Positions 29,874 through 38,768 of a stretch of 64,000 bases of DNA are shown in pieces. The notes beneath the pieces are model-generated. The model saw only the letters and a program-made list of their open reading frames with translations. It did no database searches and was not told where the DNA came from. The translations under genes were made by a program, and so were the position numbers. Origin of the DNA: Phyllobacterium lublinensis (GTDB lineage: Bacteria; Pseudomonadota; Alphaproteobacteria; Rhizobiales; Rhizobiaceae); contig NZ_JAIUDQ010000001.1 in assembly GCF_020164435.1 (NCBI RefSeq), positions 1 to 64,000 of the forward strand, given 5' to 3'. Position 1 is the first letter of the stretch. Each line of letters opens with the position of its first letter.

Positions 29874-30667
29874 TAAACCCGCAGACCAAACTTTCCGCCC
29901 CCATCCTCACGGTCGAGCACGTTGCGGTGCACTTCGGCGGCCTCGTCGCCATCTCGGACATGAATTTCGAGGTGCATGAAGGAGAACTCGTCAGCCTCAT
30001 AGGCCCGAATGGGGCAGGCAAGACGACCGCCTTCAACGTGATCACCGGGTTCCAGAAGCCGACCCAAGGCAATGTGACGTTCCGTGGCACATCGCTCAAC
30101 GGACTGAAGCCGCACGAGGTCACGCGGCTCGGTCTGGTGCGCACGTTCCAGCGGACCAGCGTTTTCGAAAAGATTTCGGTTTTTGAGAATGTTCTGATCG
30201 GCCTGCACCGGCGCACGGCTGCAAGCCTGTTCGGTACGCTCCTCTCCCTGCCGAAGGAACGCAGCGCAGAGGAGGCGCTCCGCGAGCAAGCGTGGGAAAT
30301 CCTGCGGCTCGTCGGAATTGAGCATGAGGCCGATGAGCTTGGCGGAAGCCTGCCTTACGGCGACCAGAGGCTGCTGGGAGTCGCTCTGGCGCTTGCGGCA
30401 AGTCCACGGGCCCTGCTGCTCGACGAACCGGTTTCCGGCATGAACGCATCGGAGACGGCACGATTCGTTGAGTTGCTCAACAAATTGCGGTCAAAAGGAA
30501 CAACGATCGTGCTCGTGGAACATGACATGCCCATGGTCATGGGCATCTCCGACCGCATCGTCGTTCTGAACTACGGACGCATCATCGCGAATGGCACGCC
30601 TTCGGTCATCCAGAACGACCCCGAAGTCATAAAGGCCTATCTTGGGGGAGGGATCAAGCATGCTTGA
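29870..30667 (+). CDS. livG: ABC transporter ATP-binding protein LivG (system 1)
   Basis: A 265-residue ATPase. Walker A is GPNGAGKTTAFNVITGF; LGGSLPYGDQRLLGVALALAASPRALLLDEP covers the signature region and Walker B. The signature region lacks the common LSGGQ and reads LPYGDQR, as in LivG. The H-loop is VLVEHDMPM. ATG 29870 overlaps livM1 by 4 bases. Confidence 0.93.
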   Translation: MINPQTKLSAPILTVEHVAVHFGGLVAISDMNFEVHEGELVSLIGPNGAGKTTAFNVITGFQKPTQGNVTFRGTSLNGLKPHEVTRLGLVRTFQRTSVFEKISVFENVLIGLHRRTAASLFGTLLSLPKERSAEEALREQAWEILRLVGIEHEADELGGSLPYGDQRLLGVALALAASPRALLLDEPVSGMNASETARFVELLNKLRSKGTTIVLVEHDMPMVMGISDRIVVLNYGRIIANGTPSVIQNDPEVIKAYLGGGIKHA

Positions 30668-31376
30668 AATCAGAAATCTTGTCTGTTGCTACGGAAAGGT
30701 CACAGCCCTCAAGGGCATATCCCTGAAGGTTCCCGCCAACAAGCTTGTGGTGCTCGTCGGCGCCAACGGAGCGGGCAAAAGCACGACGCTGCGCGCGATC
30801 TCCGGTATCGTTCCGGCGTCTCGGGGGCAAATCTTCTTCAACGGCGAAGAGATAACGGGCCTTGCGGCGAGCCGCATCCTTGCACGGGGCATCGCGCACT
30901 GTCCGGAAGGCCGCCGTGTCTTCGGACAGATGACGGTGCTGGAAAACCTTGAGATGGGGTGCTATCTCCGCACGGATGCGAAAGGTATTGCCGACGACAT
31001 AGACCGTATCCTCGGTCTGTTCCCGCGACTGGCGGAGCGCCGGAAGCAGATCGCGGGCACGCTCTCGGGCGGTGAGCAGCAGATGCTCGCCATCGGCCGC
31101 GCGATGATGTCGCGCCCGAAACTCATCATGTTCGACGAACCGTCGCTCGGCCTGGCGCCGAACATCGTCGAACAGACCTTCAACATCATCAAGGGCATCC
31201 GCGAATCCGGCACCACTGTGCTGATGGTTGAGCAGAACGCTTTTGCAGCGCTCGACATGTGCGACTACGCCTATCTGCTCGAGGCCGGCACCATGGCCCT
31301 CGAGGGCCCAGGTGAACGATTGATAAACGACCCCCATGTTCGTGAAGCCTACCTCGGAGCGGGCATGCACGCCTGA
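30660..31376 (+). CDS. livF: ABC transporter ATP-binding protein LivF (system 1)
   Basis: A 238-residue ATPase. Walker A is VGANGAGKSTTLRAISG; the signature LSGGEQQMLAIGRAMMSRPKLIMFDEPSLGLAP is canonical; the H-loop is MLVEQNA. It begins at ATG 30660, overlapping livG1. It completes the first LIV-type transporter, which lies before the F420 genes. Confidence 0.93.
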   Translation: MLEIRNLVCCYGKVTALKGISLKVPANKLVVLVGANGAGKSTTLRAISGIVPASRGQIFFNGEEITGLAASRILARGIAHCPEGRRVFGQMTVLENLEMGCYLRTDAKGIADDIDRILGLFPRLAERRKQIAGTLSGGEQQMLAIGRAMMSRPKLIMFDEPSLGLAPNIVEQTFNIIKGIRESGTTVLMVEQNAFAALDMCDYAYLLEAGTMALEGPGERLINDPHVREAYLGAGMHA

Positions 31377-31396
31377 TTTTTACCTGTTTTTCTCAC

Positions 31397-31425
31397 TTGA
31401 TCTATCTTACTAATGATAGTACCAT
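31397..31425 (+). promoter_or_regulatory. Promoter with CTATC box B, upstream of npdG
   Basis: -35 TTGATC (31397-31402), a 17-base spacer TATCTTACTAATGATAG, then -10 TACCAT (31420-31425). The box CTATCTTACTAATGATAG (31402-31419) is an imperfect inverted repeat (CTATC...GATAG) filling the spacer. A protein bound here would block polymerase. It heads the F420 operon. Confidence 0.65.
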
Positions 31426-31518
31426 TTTAATGTGACGAACATGGGCGCGTCCTTCTTCGGAAGACCGGTAAGGGCCGCCCAGCCATCGTCCCAGCAACCA
31501 AGTGAGGCAGGAAAAATC

Positions 31519-32184
31519 ATGGAAGAGACGTCGAAGCCCATCATAGGCATCATCGGAGGAACCGGGGACCTTGGATCAGGTCTTGCAAAGGCCTGGGCGG
31601 CTGCCGGCTACAAGGTCGTGATCGGCTCGCGCTCCCGCGAAAAAGCAGTTGCAGCGGCTGTAGAGCTTGGATCAGGTATCAGCGGCGAAGACAATGCCGG
31701 GGCCGCGTTGGCGGCAGATGTCGTGGTGCTTGCTGTGCCCTTTGCCAGCCACGACGCCTCACTCGAAGAAATCAAACATGCCGTCCAGGGCAAGATCGTG
31801 GTCGATGCGGCAGTCCCACTGGTGCCGCCGAAGGTTTCCGTGGTTCAGCTCCCCGGTGAGGGGTCCGCGGCCCAGATTGCCCAGCGCATCCTAGGACCGG
31901 ATGTGCGTGTCGTTTCCGCCTTCCACAATGTCGGCGCGGCCAAGCTGCACAAGGGCGGGCGCGCGGACTGCGATGTCCTCGTATTCAGCGACGACAAGGA
32001 AGCCCGCAACCAGGTGATAGAACTGGCCGCTGCGGTTGCCAAACGCGGCGTTGGCGGCGGTTCGCTTGCAAACTCGGCCGCAGGGGAGGCGCTCACGTCT
32101 GTTCTGATCTGGATCAATCGCCAGTACAAAGTCCTCGGCGCCGGAATCAGCATCACTGGCCTTGAAGAAGCTGTCCAGGCCTGA
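31519..32184 (+). CDS. npdG: NADPH-dependent F420 reductase (F420H2:NADP oxidoreductase)
   Basis: A 221-residue Rossmann protein: GIIGGTGDLGSGLAKAWAAAGYKVVIGSRSREKA carries the cofactor motif, with the second-strand SRSREKA fitting NADP. The family transfers hydride between F420H2 and NADP. VDAAVPLVPP and ANSAAGEALTSVLIWINRQYK match NpdG/FNO proteins. ATG 31519 gives the usual length with AGGAAAA upstream. Being first in the cofactor gene group, it links F420 to the NADP pool. Direction in vivo is not known. Confidence 0.92.
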   Translation: MEETSKPIIGIIGGTGDLGSGLAKAWAAAGYKVVIGSRSREKAVAAAVELGSGISGEDNAGAALAADVVVLAVPFASHDASLEEIKHAVQGKIVVDAAVPLVPPKVSVVQLPGEGSAAQIAQRILGPDVRVVSAFHNVGAAKLHKGGRADCDVLVFSDDKEARNQVIELAAAVAKRGVGGGSLANSAAGEALTSVLIWINRQYKVLGAGISITGLEEAVQA

Positions 32185-32188
32185 AGTC

Positions 32189-32962
32189 ATGCCAGCAGTA
32201 TCGCCCGTCTCCTTCTACGCCCTCCGGGGGCTTCCGCTTATCGAGCCGGGCGACGACCTTGCCGCCCTCATCAGTGCCAATCTGCGCAAGAACGACCTCG
32301 AGCTTGTCGACGGTGACATCCTCGTTCTCGCTCAGAAAATCGTCTCCAAGGCGGAAGGATGCTACGTCAATCTGGACGACGTCATACCTTCGGAAACAGC
32401 GCGTACCCTTGCTGCGAAGGTCGGCAAGGACCCGCGCCATGTGGAAGTCGTGCTCTCCGAATCCGATGAGATCGTCAAGGTCGGCCCCAATGTCATTGTC
32501 GTGGCACACCGGCTTGGTCTCGTGATGGCAAATGCCGGCGTAGACGAATCCAACATCAGCCATGGCGACGGAAGCGGCCGGGTGCTGCTGCTTCCACGGG
32601 ATCCTGACGAATCGGCGGCCTTGCTGAAGGCAAGCCTGGACTCCATGTTTGGCGTCTCGGTGGGCGTGATCATCAACGACAGTTTCGGCAGGCCATGGCG
32701 CAACGGCGTCGTCGGCGTCGCCATTGGTGCTGCGGGCGTCCCGTCGCTTGTCGACCGGGTCGGTGCAAGTGATCTTTTCGACCGCAAGCTCAAGGTGACC
32801 GAGATTGCATCTGCCGACGAACTCGCATCGGCCGCCTCGCTTTGCATGGGGCAGGCGGCAGAGGGCGTTCCCGCCGTGCTTGTGCGGGGCTTCCGGTCGG
32901 GCGAGCCAAATCGCCCGGCGTCAGCACTCATACGCAGCCGCGAGAGGGATATGTTCCGATGA
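32189..32962 (+). CDS. cofE: Coenzyme F420-0:L-glutamate ligase (CofE type)
   Basis: A 257-residue CofE homologue that adds glutamates to F420-0 using GTP. LPLIEPGDDLAALI and DGDILVLAQKIVSKAEG are the N-terminal signatures; SHGDGSGRVLLLPRDPD and IINDSFGRPWRNGVVGVAIGAAG the core motif. It has no C-terminal FMN-binding reductase domain as in mycobacterial FbiB, so dehydro-F420-0 reduction would need another enzyme if it is made. ATG 32189 is 5 bases after the npdG stop; it overlaps cofD by 4. Confidence 0.9.
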   Translation: MPAVSPVSFYALRGLPLIEPGDDLAALISANLRKNDLELVDGDILVLAQKIVSKAEGCYVNLDDVIPSETARTLAAKVGKDPRHVEVVLSESDEIVKVGPNVIVVAHRLGLVMANAGVDESNISHGDGSGRVLLLPRDPDESAALLKASLDSMFGVSVGVIINDSFGRPWRNGVVGVAIGAAGVPSLVDRVGASDLFDRKLKVTEIASADELASAASLCMGQAAEGVPAVLVRGFRSGEPNRPASALIRSRERDMFR

Positions 32963-33951
32963 AGGGATCCAAGGACAATACAAATTCTGGCGGCCGAATC
33001 GTTGCCCTGTGCGGCGGGGTTGGCGGGGCAAAGCTAGCCCTTGGCCTTGCGCGCGTTCTTGGCGAGGATCTGACCGTCATCGTCAACACCGGTGACGATT
33101 TCGAACACCTCGGCCTGCACATATCACCGGATATCGACACGGTTCTCTATACGCTGTCCGGCCTCGCCAACAGGGAGCTTGGCTGGGGTCGCCGCGATGA
33201 AAGCTGGAACTTCATGAAAGTTCTGCAGGACCTCGGTTCGGAAACGTGGTTCCAACTGGGCGACCGGGATCTCGCCCTGCATGTGGAGCGTACGCGTCAA
33301 TTGAAAGCGGGCAATTTGCTGACACGCATTACAGGCGCAGTCGCCGCCCGCTTCGGCATTTCGGCTCAGATATTGCCGGTGAGCGATGACCCGGTGCGGA
33401 CGACAGTCATTGCGGAAGGTCGGCCGCTGCCATTCCAGCGTTATTTTGTCGAACAACGCTGTGCACCGGTGGTCGAGAGAATTATGTTTGATGGCGTGGC
33501 GGAGGCGCGGCCGACGGCTCAGGTTGCGGCAGCATTGCGCGACCCAAAGCTGCGGGCGGTCGTCATCTGTCCTTCCAATCCATTCCTCAGCATCGATCCC
33601 ATCCTTGCTGTTCCCGGTATGCGCGGGCTCATTGAAGCGGCAGCTGTCCCCGTGATCGCGGTTTCGCCGATCATTGCCGGCAAGGCGGTCAAGGGACCCA
33701 CGGACAAGATCATGGCCGAACTTCGCGTGCCTGCCACGTCGCAGGCGATTGTCAAACATTACGGCGGGCTGCTCGACGGCCTGGTAGTGGATGAAGCGGA
33801 TGGCGGCGACGCGGCGGCCCTTCCAGTGGAATCCCTCGTCACGCCGACACTGATGAAAACGGAAGAGGATCGGGATCGTGTGGCACGCGCCGTGCTCGAT
33901 CTGGCTGCACGCCTCTCAGCGCGCAGCCTTGCGGAGGCCGGGAGCGAATGA
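32959..33951 (+). CDS. cofD: 2-phospho-L-lactate transferase CofD (FbiA)
   Basis: A 330-residue enzyme that joins the phosphate-bearing three-carbon unit to the deazaflavin F0. It begins near IVALCGGVGGAKLALGLARVL, followed by TVIVNTGDDFEHLGLHISPDIDTVLYTLSG, both family signatures. VICPSNPFLSIDPIL and VSPIIAGKAVKGPTDKI are also conserved. It overlaps cofE (ATGA) and is followed by cofC. Confidence 0.94.
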   Translation: MKGSKDNTNSGGRIVALCGGVGGAKLALGLARVLGEDLTVIVNTGDDFEHLGLHISPDIDTVLYTLSGLANRELGWGRRDESWNFMKVLQDLGSETWFQLGDRDLALHVERTRQLKAGNLLTRITGAVAARFGISAQILPVSDDPVRTTVIAEGRPLPFQRYFVEQRCAPVVERIMFDGVAEARPTAQVAAALRDPKLRAVVICPSNPFLSIDPILAVPGMRGLIEAAAVPVIAVSPIIAGKAVKGPTDKIMAELRVPATSQAIVKHYGGLLDGLVVDEADGGDAAALPVESLVTPTLMKTEEDRDRVARAVLDLAARLSARSLAEAGSE

Positions 33952-34652
33952 CCATGGCGGCATCTGTCTCAGGCATATGGGCCATTGTCCCGATAAAGCG
34001 CCTCGACCATTCCAAGAGACGCCTCTCCGACATGCTCGACCCGTTGGAGCGCTGCGAACTGGCGTGGGCAATGGTCCGCGACGTGCTTGACACGTTAAGC
34101 GTTGTGCAGTCGCTTGGCGGGATCCTCGTCGTCACAAACGATCCGCAAGCTGCAGGCTATGCCCGGGCCCGGGGTGCGGTAACGCTCGCCGATACACGGG
34201 AGGCCGGTACAAATGAAGCCGTTCGGGCCGGTATGGCCTGGCTGATGGATCGCGGCGCGGCCGGTGCTATCGTCGTGCCGGGCGATATTCCTTTCGCCGG
34301 CGAGGATGAGTTCTCCATGGTGCTCGCGAAGCTTGGCACGCACCCAGTGGTGCTTGTGCCGGCCGCACGCGATGGCGGCACCAATGTGCTGGCGATAGCT
34401 CCCTTGGGCGCAATCGCGGTCGCTTACGGCGAGAACAGCTTTGCGCGGCATTTGGCGGCGGCGCAGGAGGCGGGCATCGGGGCGCATGTGCTTCGGCTCG
34501 AGGGCGCCGGCCATGACATCGATGTTTCCGGCGATCTTTTCATTGATGCGGGACAGGGAAGGGCCGTCCGGACGCGCACCTGGCTCAAACGCATTGCACG
34601 GCCCACTCCGGCGGCCCCCGGAACCGAACTCTGCAAGGAGATATTTCAGTGA
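33948..34652 (+). CDS. cofC: 2-phospho-L-lactate guanylyltransferase CofC (FbiD)
   Basis: A 234-residue nucleotidyltransferase. The activation motif is VPIKRLDHSKRRLSDML. GDIPFAG and ARDGGTNVLAIAP are also typical. It activates a phosphorylated three-carbon acid with GTP for CofD. Family members differ: 2-phospholactate, phosphoenolpyruvate or 3-phosphoglycerate are used by different bacteria, and sequence alone does not tell which applies here. It overlaps cofD and fbiC by a few bases, giving a tightly coupled operon. Confidence 0.9.
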   Translation: MTMAASVSGIWAIVPIKRLDHSKRRLSDMLDPLERCELAWAMVRDVLDTLSVVQSLGGILVVTNDPQAAGYARARGAVTLADTREAGTNEAVRAGMAWLMDRGAAGAIVVPGDIPFAGEDEFSMVLAKLGTHPVVLVPAARDGGTNVLAIAPLGAIAVAYGENSFARHLAAAQEAGIGAHVLRLEGAGHDIDVSGDLFIDAGQGRAVRTRTWLKRIARPTPAAPGTELCKEIFQ

Positions 34653-37084
34653 TGACGACCCAGATAAACATTCCCGAGAACCTCGGCCTCGACCAGCGAT
34701 TGAGCCGCGATCAGGCCCTCAGCCTTGTCGATATAGCCGACATCGGGCCGCTACTGAAAGCGGCTGGACGGCGCCGTGACGCCGCCCATGGCGGGATCGT
34801 GTCCTATTCCCGCAAAGTCTTCATCCCGTTGACGCAGCTTTGCCGGGACGTTTGCCACTACTGCACGTTCGCGCACCCGCCCCGCAAGGGCGAAAAGGCA
34901 TTCCTGACGCGGGAGCAGGTGCTGGCGATTGCGGAGGCAGGCAAACGCGCCGGTTGCAAGGAGGCGCTCTTTACGCTCGGCGACAAGCCTGAACTGCGTT
35001 ACCGCAGTGTCCGCGAGGAACTGCGCGAGCTCGGTCACGAGACCACGCTGTCCTACCTGACCGAGGTTGCCGGGCTGGTGCTGCGCGAGACAGGGCTGCT
35101 GCCACACGTCAATCCTGGCCTTCTGTCGGATGCCGACTTCGCGGCGCTGCGTCGGGTTTCCATCTCTCAAGGCATCATGCTCGAAACCACCTCCGACCGG
35201 CTCTGCACCAAGGGTGAAGCCCATCACGGTTCGCCAGACAAGGTTCCGGCGGCACGCCTCGATACGATTCGGCGGGCGGGGCAGCATGACGTCCCTTTCA
35301 CCTCGGGCATCCTGATTGGTATCGGAGAGACCCGAGAAGAGCGCATTGATTCCCTGCTTGCCTTGCGTGACCTCAATGACGCCCACGACCATATCCAGGA
35401 AGTGATCGTGCAAAACTTCCGGCCAAAACCCGGCACGCGCATGGAGGACGTCGAGGCTCCGCAGGTTGAGGATCATCTTTGGACAATTGCGATGGCACGG
35501 CTGATCTTCGAGCCGGAAATGAACATCCAGGCACCGCCCAACCTCAGCCCCGGCGCTCTGAAGCAGCTGGTGGACGCCGGCATCAATGACTGGGGCGGGG
35601 TGTCGCCCGTGACCCCGGACCATGTCAATCCGGAGGCCCCCTGGCCGCATCTGCAGGAGCTGGCGGCGGAAACGAAGGCTGCCGGAAAGGATCTCGCCGA
35701 ACGGCTGGCGATTTATCCGGCCTATGCCCGCCATCCGCAGCGCTGGGTGGAAGAAAAGCTGCGCAAGCCGCTTTACGATCTCGTCGACGCTGATGGTTGG
35801 CCGCGCACCGATGACTGGTGTCCCGGCCGAGCCGATCCGTTGCCCGCAGCCGACCTGGCCCTTGTCCGGGGGCAGGGACCGGTATCTGCCGGAGTTCAAG
35901 TCGAAGCGATTGTCGACAAGGCACTTGAGGGCCGGCCGCTCAACGAGCGGGAAATCGTGCGGCTGTTCAGGGCTCGGGGTGACGAATTCACGGCCGTCTG
36001 CCGCGCGGCCAACGACCTGCGCCGCAGCGTTAACGGCGACGTCGTGAGCTATGTGGTGACGCGCAACATCAACTACACCAATATCTGCTATTTCAAATGC
36101 CAGTTCTGCGCCTTTTCCAAGGGTAAGCTCAGCGAGAATCTGCGCGGCAAACCTTACGATATCGGTATGGACGAGGTGGAGAGACGCGTCCAGGAAGCGT
36201 GGGAACGCGGGGCATCGGAAGTCTGCATGCAAGGCGGCATCCATCCTTCCTACACCGGGCAGAAATATCTGGACATCTGTGCTGCAGTGAAGGGGGCGGT
36301 GCCAGAGATGCATCTCCACGCCTTCTCCCCTCTCGAGGTCTGGCAGGGCGCCCGGACCCTTGGGATTTCCGTCGCCGAGTTCCTCAGCGACCTCAAGGAC
36401 GCCGGCCTGAAATCCCTGCCGGGAACGGCAGCGGAAATCCTCGACGATGAAGTACGCGCGTCGCTGTGCGCCGACAAGATCAACACCGGCGAGTGGCTCG
36501 ATGTCATGCGCACCGCCCATGGCCTGGGCTTGCGTTCGACCGCGACGATCATGTTCGGCCATATCGAGCGTTATGAGCATTGGGCGCGGCACCTGATCCG
36601 GGTGAGGGACCTGCAGATGGAGACGGGCGGCTTTACCGAATTCGTGCCGCTACCGTTCGTGCACATGGAAGCGCCAATCTATCTCAAGGGCAGGTCGCGG
36701 CGTGGCCCGACCTTCCGGGAATCGATCCTGATGCATGCCGTCTCGCGGCTGACGCTCAATCCGCACATCACCAATATCCAGGCTTCCTGGGTCAAGCTTG
36801 GCCCGGATGGCGTCAGACAATGCCTTGAAGCGGGGGTCAACGATCTTGGCGGGACCCTGATGGACGAGAGCATCTCGCGTTCGGCAGGGGCGAGCCACGG
36901 CCAGGAAATGACACCGGCGCGAATGGAGGAGATCATCCGCTCGTCGGGACGCCTGCCGCGCCAGCGCAACACGCTCTACGGCAATGCTCCGGCCAGCCGG
37001 CGTGAGCGGTCATTTGATGCCGTCCAGCAGCCGCATCTGCTGGCCAACACGGCCGGTCAACTTCGTACGGCCTGCGGCGAATAA
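34649..37084 (+). CDS. fbiC: 7,8-didemethyl-8-hydroxy-5-deazariboflavin synthase, CofG-CofH fusion (FbiC)
   Basis: An 811-residue two-domain radical SAM enzyme making the F0 chromophore. The N-terminal CofG domain has CRDVCHYC (Cys65, Cys69, Cys72). The C-terminal CofH domain has CYFKCQFC (Cys480, Cys484, Cys487). These are CX3CX2C clusters that bind 4Fe-4S. The CofH half uses a 5-amino-6-ribitylamino-uracil plus tyrosine route. Fused FbiC is usual in actinobacteria and in some proteobacteria. It ends the F420 gene group. Confidence 0.96.
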   Translation: MMTTQINIPENLGLDQRLSRDQALSLVDIADIGPLLKAAGRRRDAAHGGIVSYSRKVFIPLTQLCRDVCHYCTFAHPPRKGEKAFLTREQVLAIAEAGKRAGCKEALFTLGDKPELRYRSVREELRELGHETTLSYLTEVAGLVLRETGLLPHVNPGLLSDADFAALRRVSISQGIMLETTSDRLCTKGEAHHGSPDKVPAARLDTIRRAGQHDVPFTSGILIGIGETREERIDSLLALRDLNDAHDHIQEVIVQNFRPKPGTRMEDVEAPQVEDHLWTIAMARLIFEPEMNIQAPPNLSPGALKQLVDAGINDWGGVSPVTPDHVNPEAPWPHLQELAAETKAAGKDLAERLAIYPAYARHPQRWVEEKLRKPLYDLVDADGWPRTDDWCPGRADPLPAADLALVRGQGPVSAGVQVEAIVDKALEGRPLNEREIVRLFRARGDEFTAVCRAANDLRRSVNGDVVSYVVTRNINYTNICYFKCQFCAFSKGKLSENLRGKPYDIGMDEVERRVQEAWERGASEVCMQGGIHPSYTGQKYLDICAAVKGAVPEMHLHAFSPLEVWQGARTLGISVAEFLSDLKDAGLKSLPGTAAEILDDEVRASLCADKINTGEWLDVMRTAHGLGLRSTATIMFGHIERYEHWARHLIRVRDLQMETGGFTEFVPLPFVHMEAPIYLKGRSRRGPTFRESILMHAVSRLTLNPHITNIQASWVKLGPDGVRQCLEAGVNDLGGTLMDESISRSAGASHGQEMTPARMEEIIRSSGRLPRQRNTLYGNAPASRRERSFDAVQQPHLLANTAGQLRTACGE

Positions 37085-37122
37085 TTACAGGAACTCCGGC
37101 TCTCGAACTTTGTACGAGAATA

Positions 37123-37190
37123 TTCATTCTATCTTATAGACATCCTATAAATAGAATGATAGGTTCTATGATTAGGAAGATAGTTTGACT
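37123..37190 (+). promoter_or_regulatory. Promoter with CTATC boxes C, upstream of the PLP gene
   Basis: TTCATT (37123-37128), a 17-base spacer CTATCTTATAGACATCC, then TATAAA (37146-37151). A second box, reading CTATCTTCCTAATCATAG on the minus strand (37166-37183), follows and is nearly identical to box B. A third copy in reverse covers 37141-37162. TTGACT (37185-37190) follows the last box. Several stacked copies suggest tight or cooperative regulation. Confidence 0.65.
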
Positions 37191-37232
37191 TTCCGTCCGG
37201 TAGGGCGGTTCAACGGACCGGAGTGCTTGTAA

Positions 37233-38732
37233 ATGGCCCACGCGGCGGGATTTGTGGCGAAAGCGGAAGTGGTCGACCGCACGACTCGGAAGGCGGCGGT
37301 CGCCTGTGCCCGCGGGGCAGGAGTCGTACTGCCAACGTTCGCGGAACTTGCCGGAACGCTGCCGCTGCCGCGTGCGATCAACGAACGCCTTGCTGATGTC
37401 GATCCCGACCAGAAGGACCCGTCCAACCTGTGGCGGGTGCACTGGTTCAATGCCCGCGACCGTCGCCACCGCACTGACGTTCCCGATCATATCGTGCTTT
37501 CGCCGGCGCTGACCGGGGTTTCGGCGCCCATCGTTGTCCTGATTGGATCACGATTCCCCATGATCGGAGCCCACAAGGTGCTGCCTGCCTATGCGGGGCT
37601 TGTGAGCCTGCTTGTGACGGGGCAGTTCGATCCCCGTCGCCACCGCGCCGTCTGGCCGTCGACCGGCAACTATTGCCGGGGCGGCGTCGCCATTTCACGT
37701 ATCCTTGGCTGTGATGGCGTTGCAGTGCTGCCGGAGGGCATGAGTTCGGAGCGTTACGACTGGCTTGAAAAATGGGTCGCAGATCCGGCGCATATCGTCC
37801 GGACCGTCGGCACCGAGAGCAACGTCAAAGAAATCTATGACAAGTGCCATGAGCTCGCACAGAACAGCGACAACGTTATCCTGAACCAGTTTTCCGCATT
37901 CTCGAATTACATGGTCCACCATTCCTGCACCGGCGCGGCCTGCGACCGTGTCTTTGCAGCGCTGGAGGGCAAGCGTGACGGCGCCCGCCTCGCAGCGTTT
38001 GTTTCGGCGACGGGCTCGGCTGGAACGATTGCGGCCGGCGACTACCTTAAATCTGCTCACGGCACGCGCATCGCCGCGGTTGAAGCGCTTGAATGCCCGA
38101 CCATGCTCGAGAATGGGTATGGCGAGCATAATATCCAGGGCATTGGCGACAAGCATATCCCGCTCATTCACAATGTGATGAACACGGATTTCATCATCGG
38201 CGTTTCGGACCGGGTAACCGACAGGCTGAACGTGCTTTTCAACTCCGACACCGGTCGCGCATGCATCGCCCGGCAGACGGGATTGTCGCGGGAAGAGCTC
38301 ACGGAATTCGAGGAGATCGGCCTGTCGGGCTTTGCCAACATCGTTGCTGCCATCACGCTGGCTCGTCACATGAATTACGGCGCTGACGACGTCATCATGA
38401 CGGTCGCCACGGACAGCGCCCGAATGTATGGCACCGAAGCCGCGGCCGCACGGCAGAAATTCTTCGCCGATGGCTTCAATGATGCCGATGCGGAGCATGT
38501 CTATGCGTCCTGCCTCTCTGACAACACGTCCAATCAGTTGCTCGAAACGGGCCAGGCGGGACGGCGACGCATTTTCAATCTTGGTTACTACACCTGGGTC
38601 GAGCAGCAGGGCGTTTCGATCGAGGATTTCGATGCCCGCAGCGAGCAGTCGTTCTGGCAGGACATCGCCCAATCGGTTCCGGCGTGGGACCGCCTGATCA
38701 CGGAATTCAACGCCGACGTCGGCCTGAACTAG
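37233..38732 (+). CDS. PLP-dependent lyase/synthase-like enzyme (cysteine synthase fold)
   Basis: A 499-residue fold-type II PLP protein, longer than CysK (about 310). GSRFPMIGAHKVLPAYAGL contains the probable Schiff-base Lys115, and WPSTGNYCRGGVAISRILGC the phosphate-binding loop. GSAGTIAAGDYLKS is the glycine-rich cofactor end. The family name for such proteins is usually just pyridoxal-5-phosphate-dependent protein beta subunit; the reaction here is unknown. Beta-elimination or replacement on a beta-substituted amino acid is a fair guess. It lies after box C and before the CoA-transferase genes. Confidence 0.8.
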   Translation: MAHAAGFVAKAEVVDRTTRKAAVACARGAGVVLPTFAELAGTLPLPRAINERLADVDPDQKDPSNLWRVHWFNARDRRHRTDVPDHIVLSPALTGVSAPIVVLIGSRFPMIGAHKVLPAYAGLVSLLVTGQFDPRRHRAVWPSTGNYCRGGVAISRILGCDGVAVLPEGMSSERYDWLEKWVADPAHIVRTVGTESNVKEIYDKCHELAQNSDNVILNQFSAFSNYMVHHSCTGAACDRVFAALEGKRDGARLAAFVSATGSAGTIAAGDYLKSAHGTRIAAVEALECPTMLENGYGEHNIQGIGDKHIPLIHNVMNTDFIIGVSDRVTDRLNVLFNSDTGRACIARQTGLSREELTEFEEIGLSGFANIVAAITLARHMNYGADDVIMTVATDSARMYGTEAAAARQKFFADGFNDADAEHVYASCLSDNTSNQLLETGQAGRRRIFNLGYYTWVEQQGVSIEDFDARSEQSFWQDIAQSVPAWDRLITEFNADVGLN

Positions 38733-38768
38733 AAGCAGTCGGTGCGCGGCCGACGAAAGGAGGTAATT

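Noticed and set aside
31519..32184. Simple NADP-binding oxidoreductase unrelated to F420
   Set aside because: It matches the NpdG pattern and lies first in a group with cofE, cofD, cofC and fbiC.
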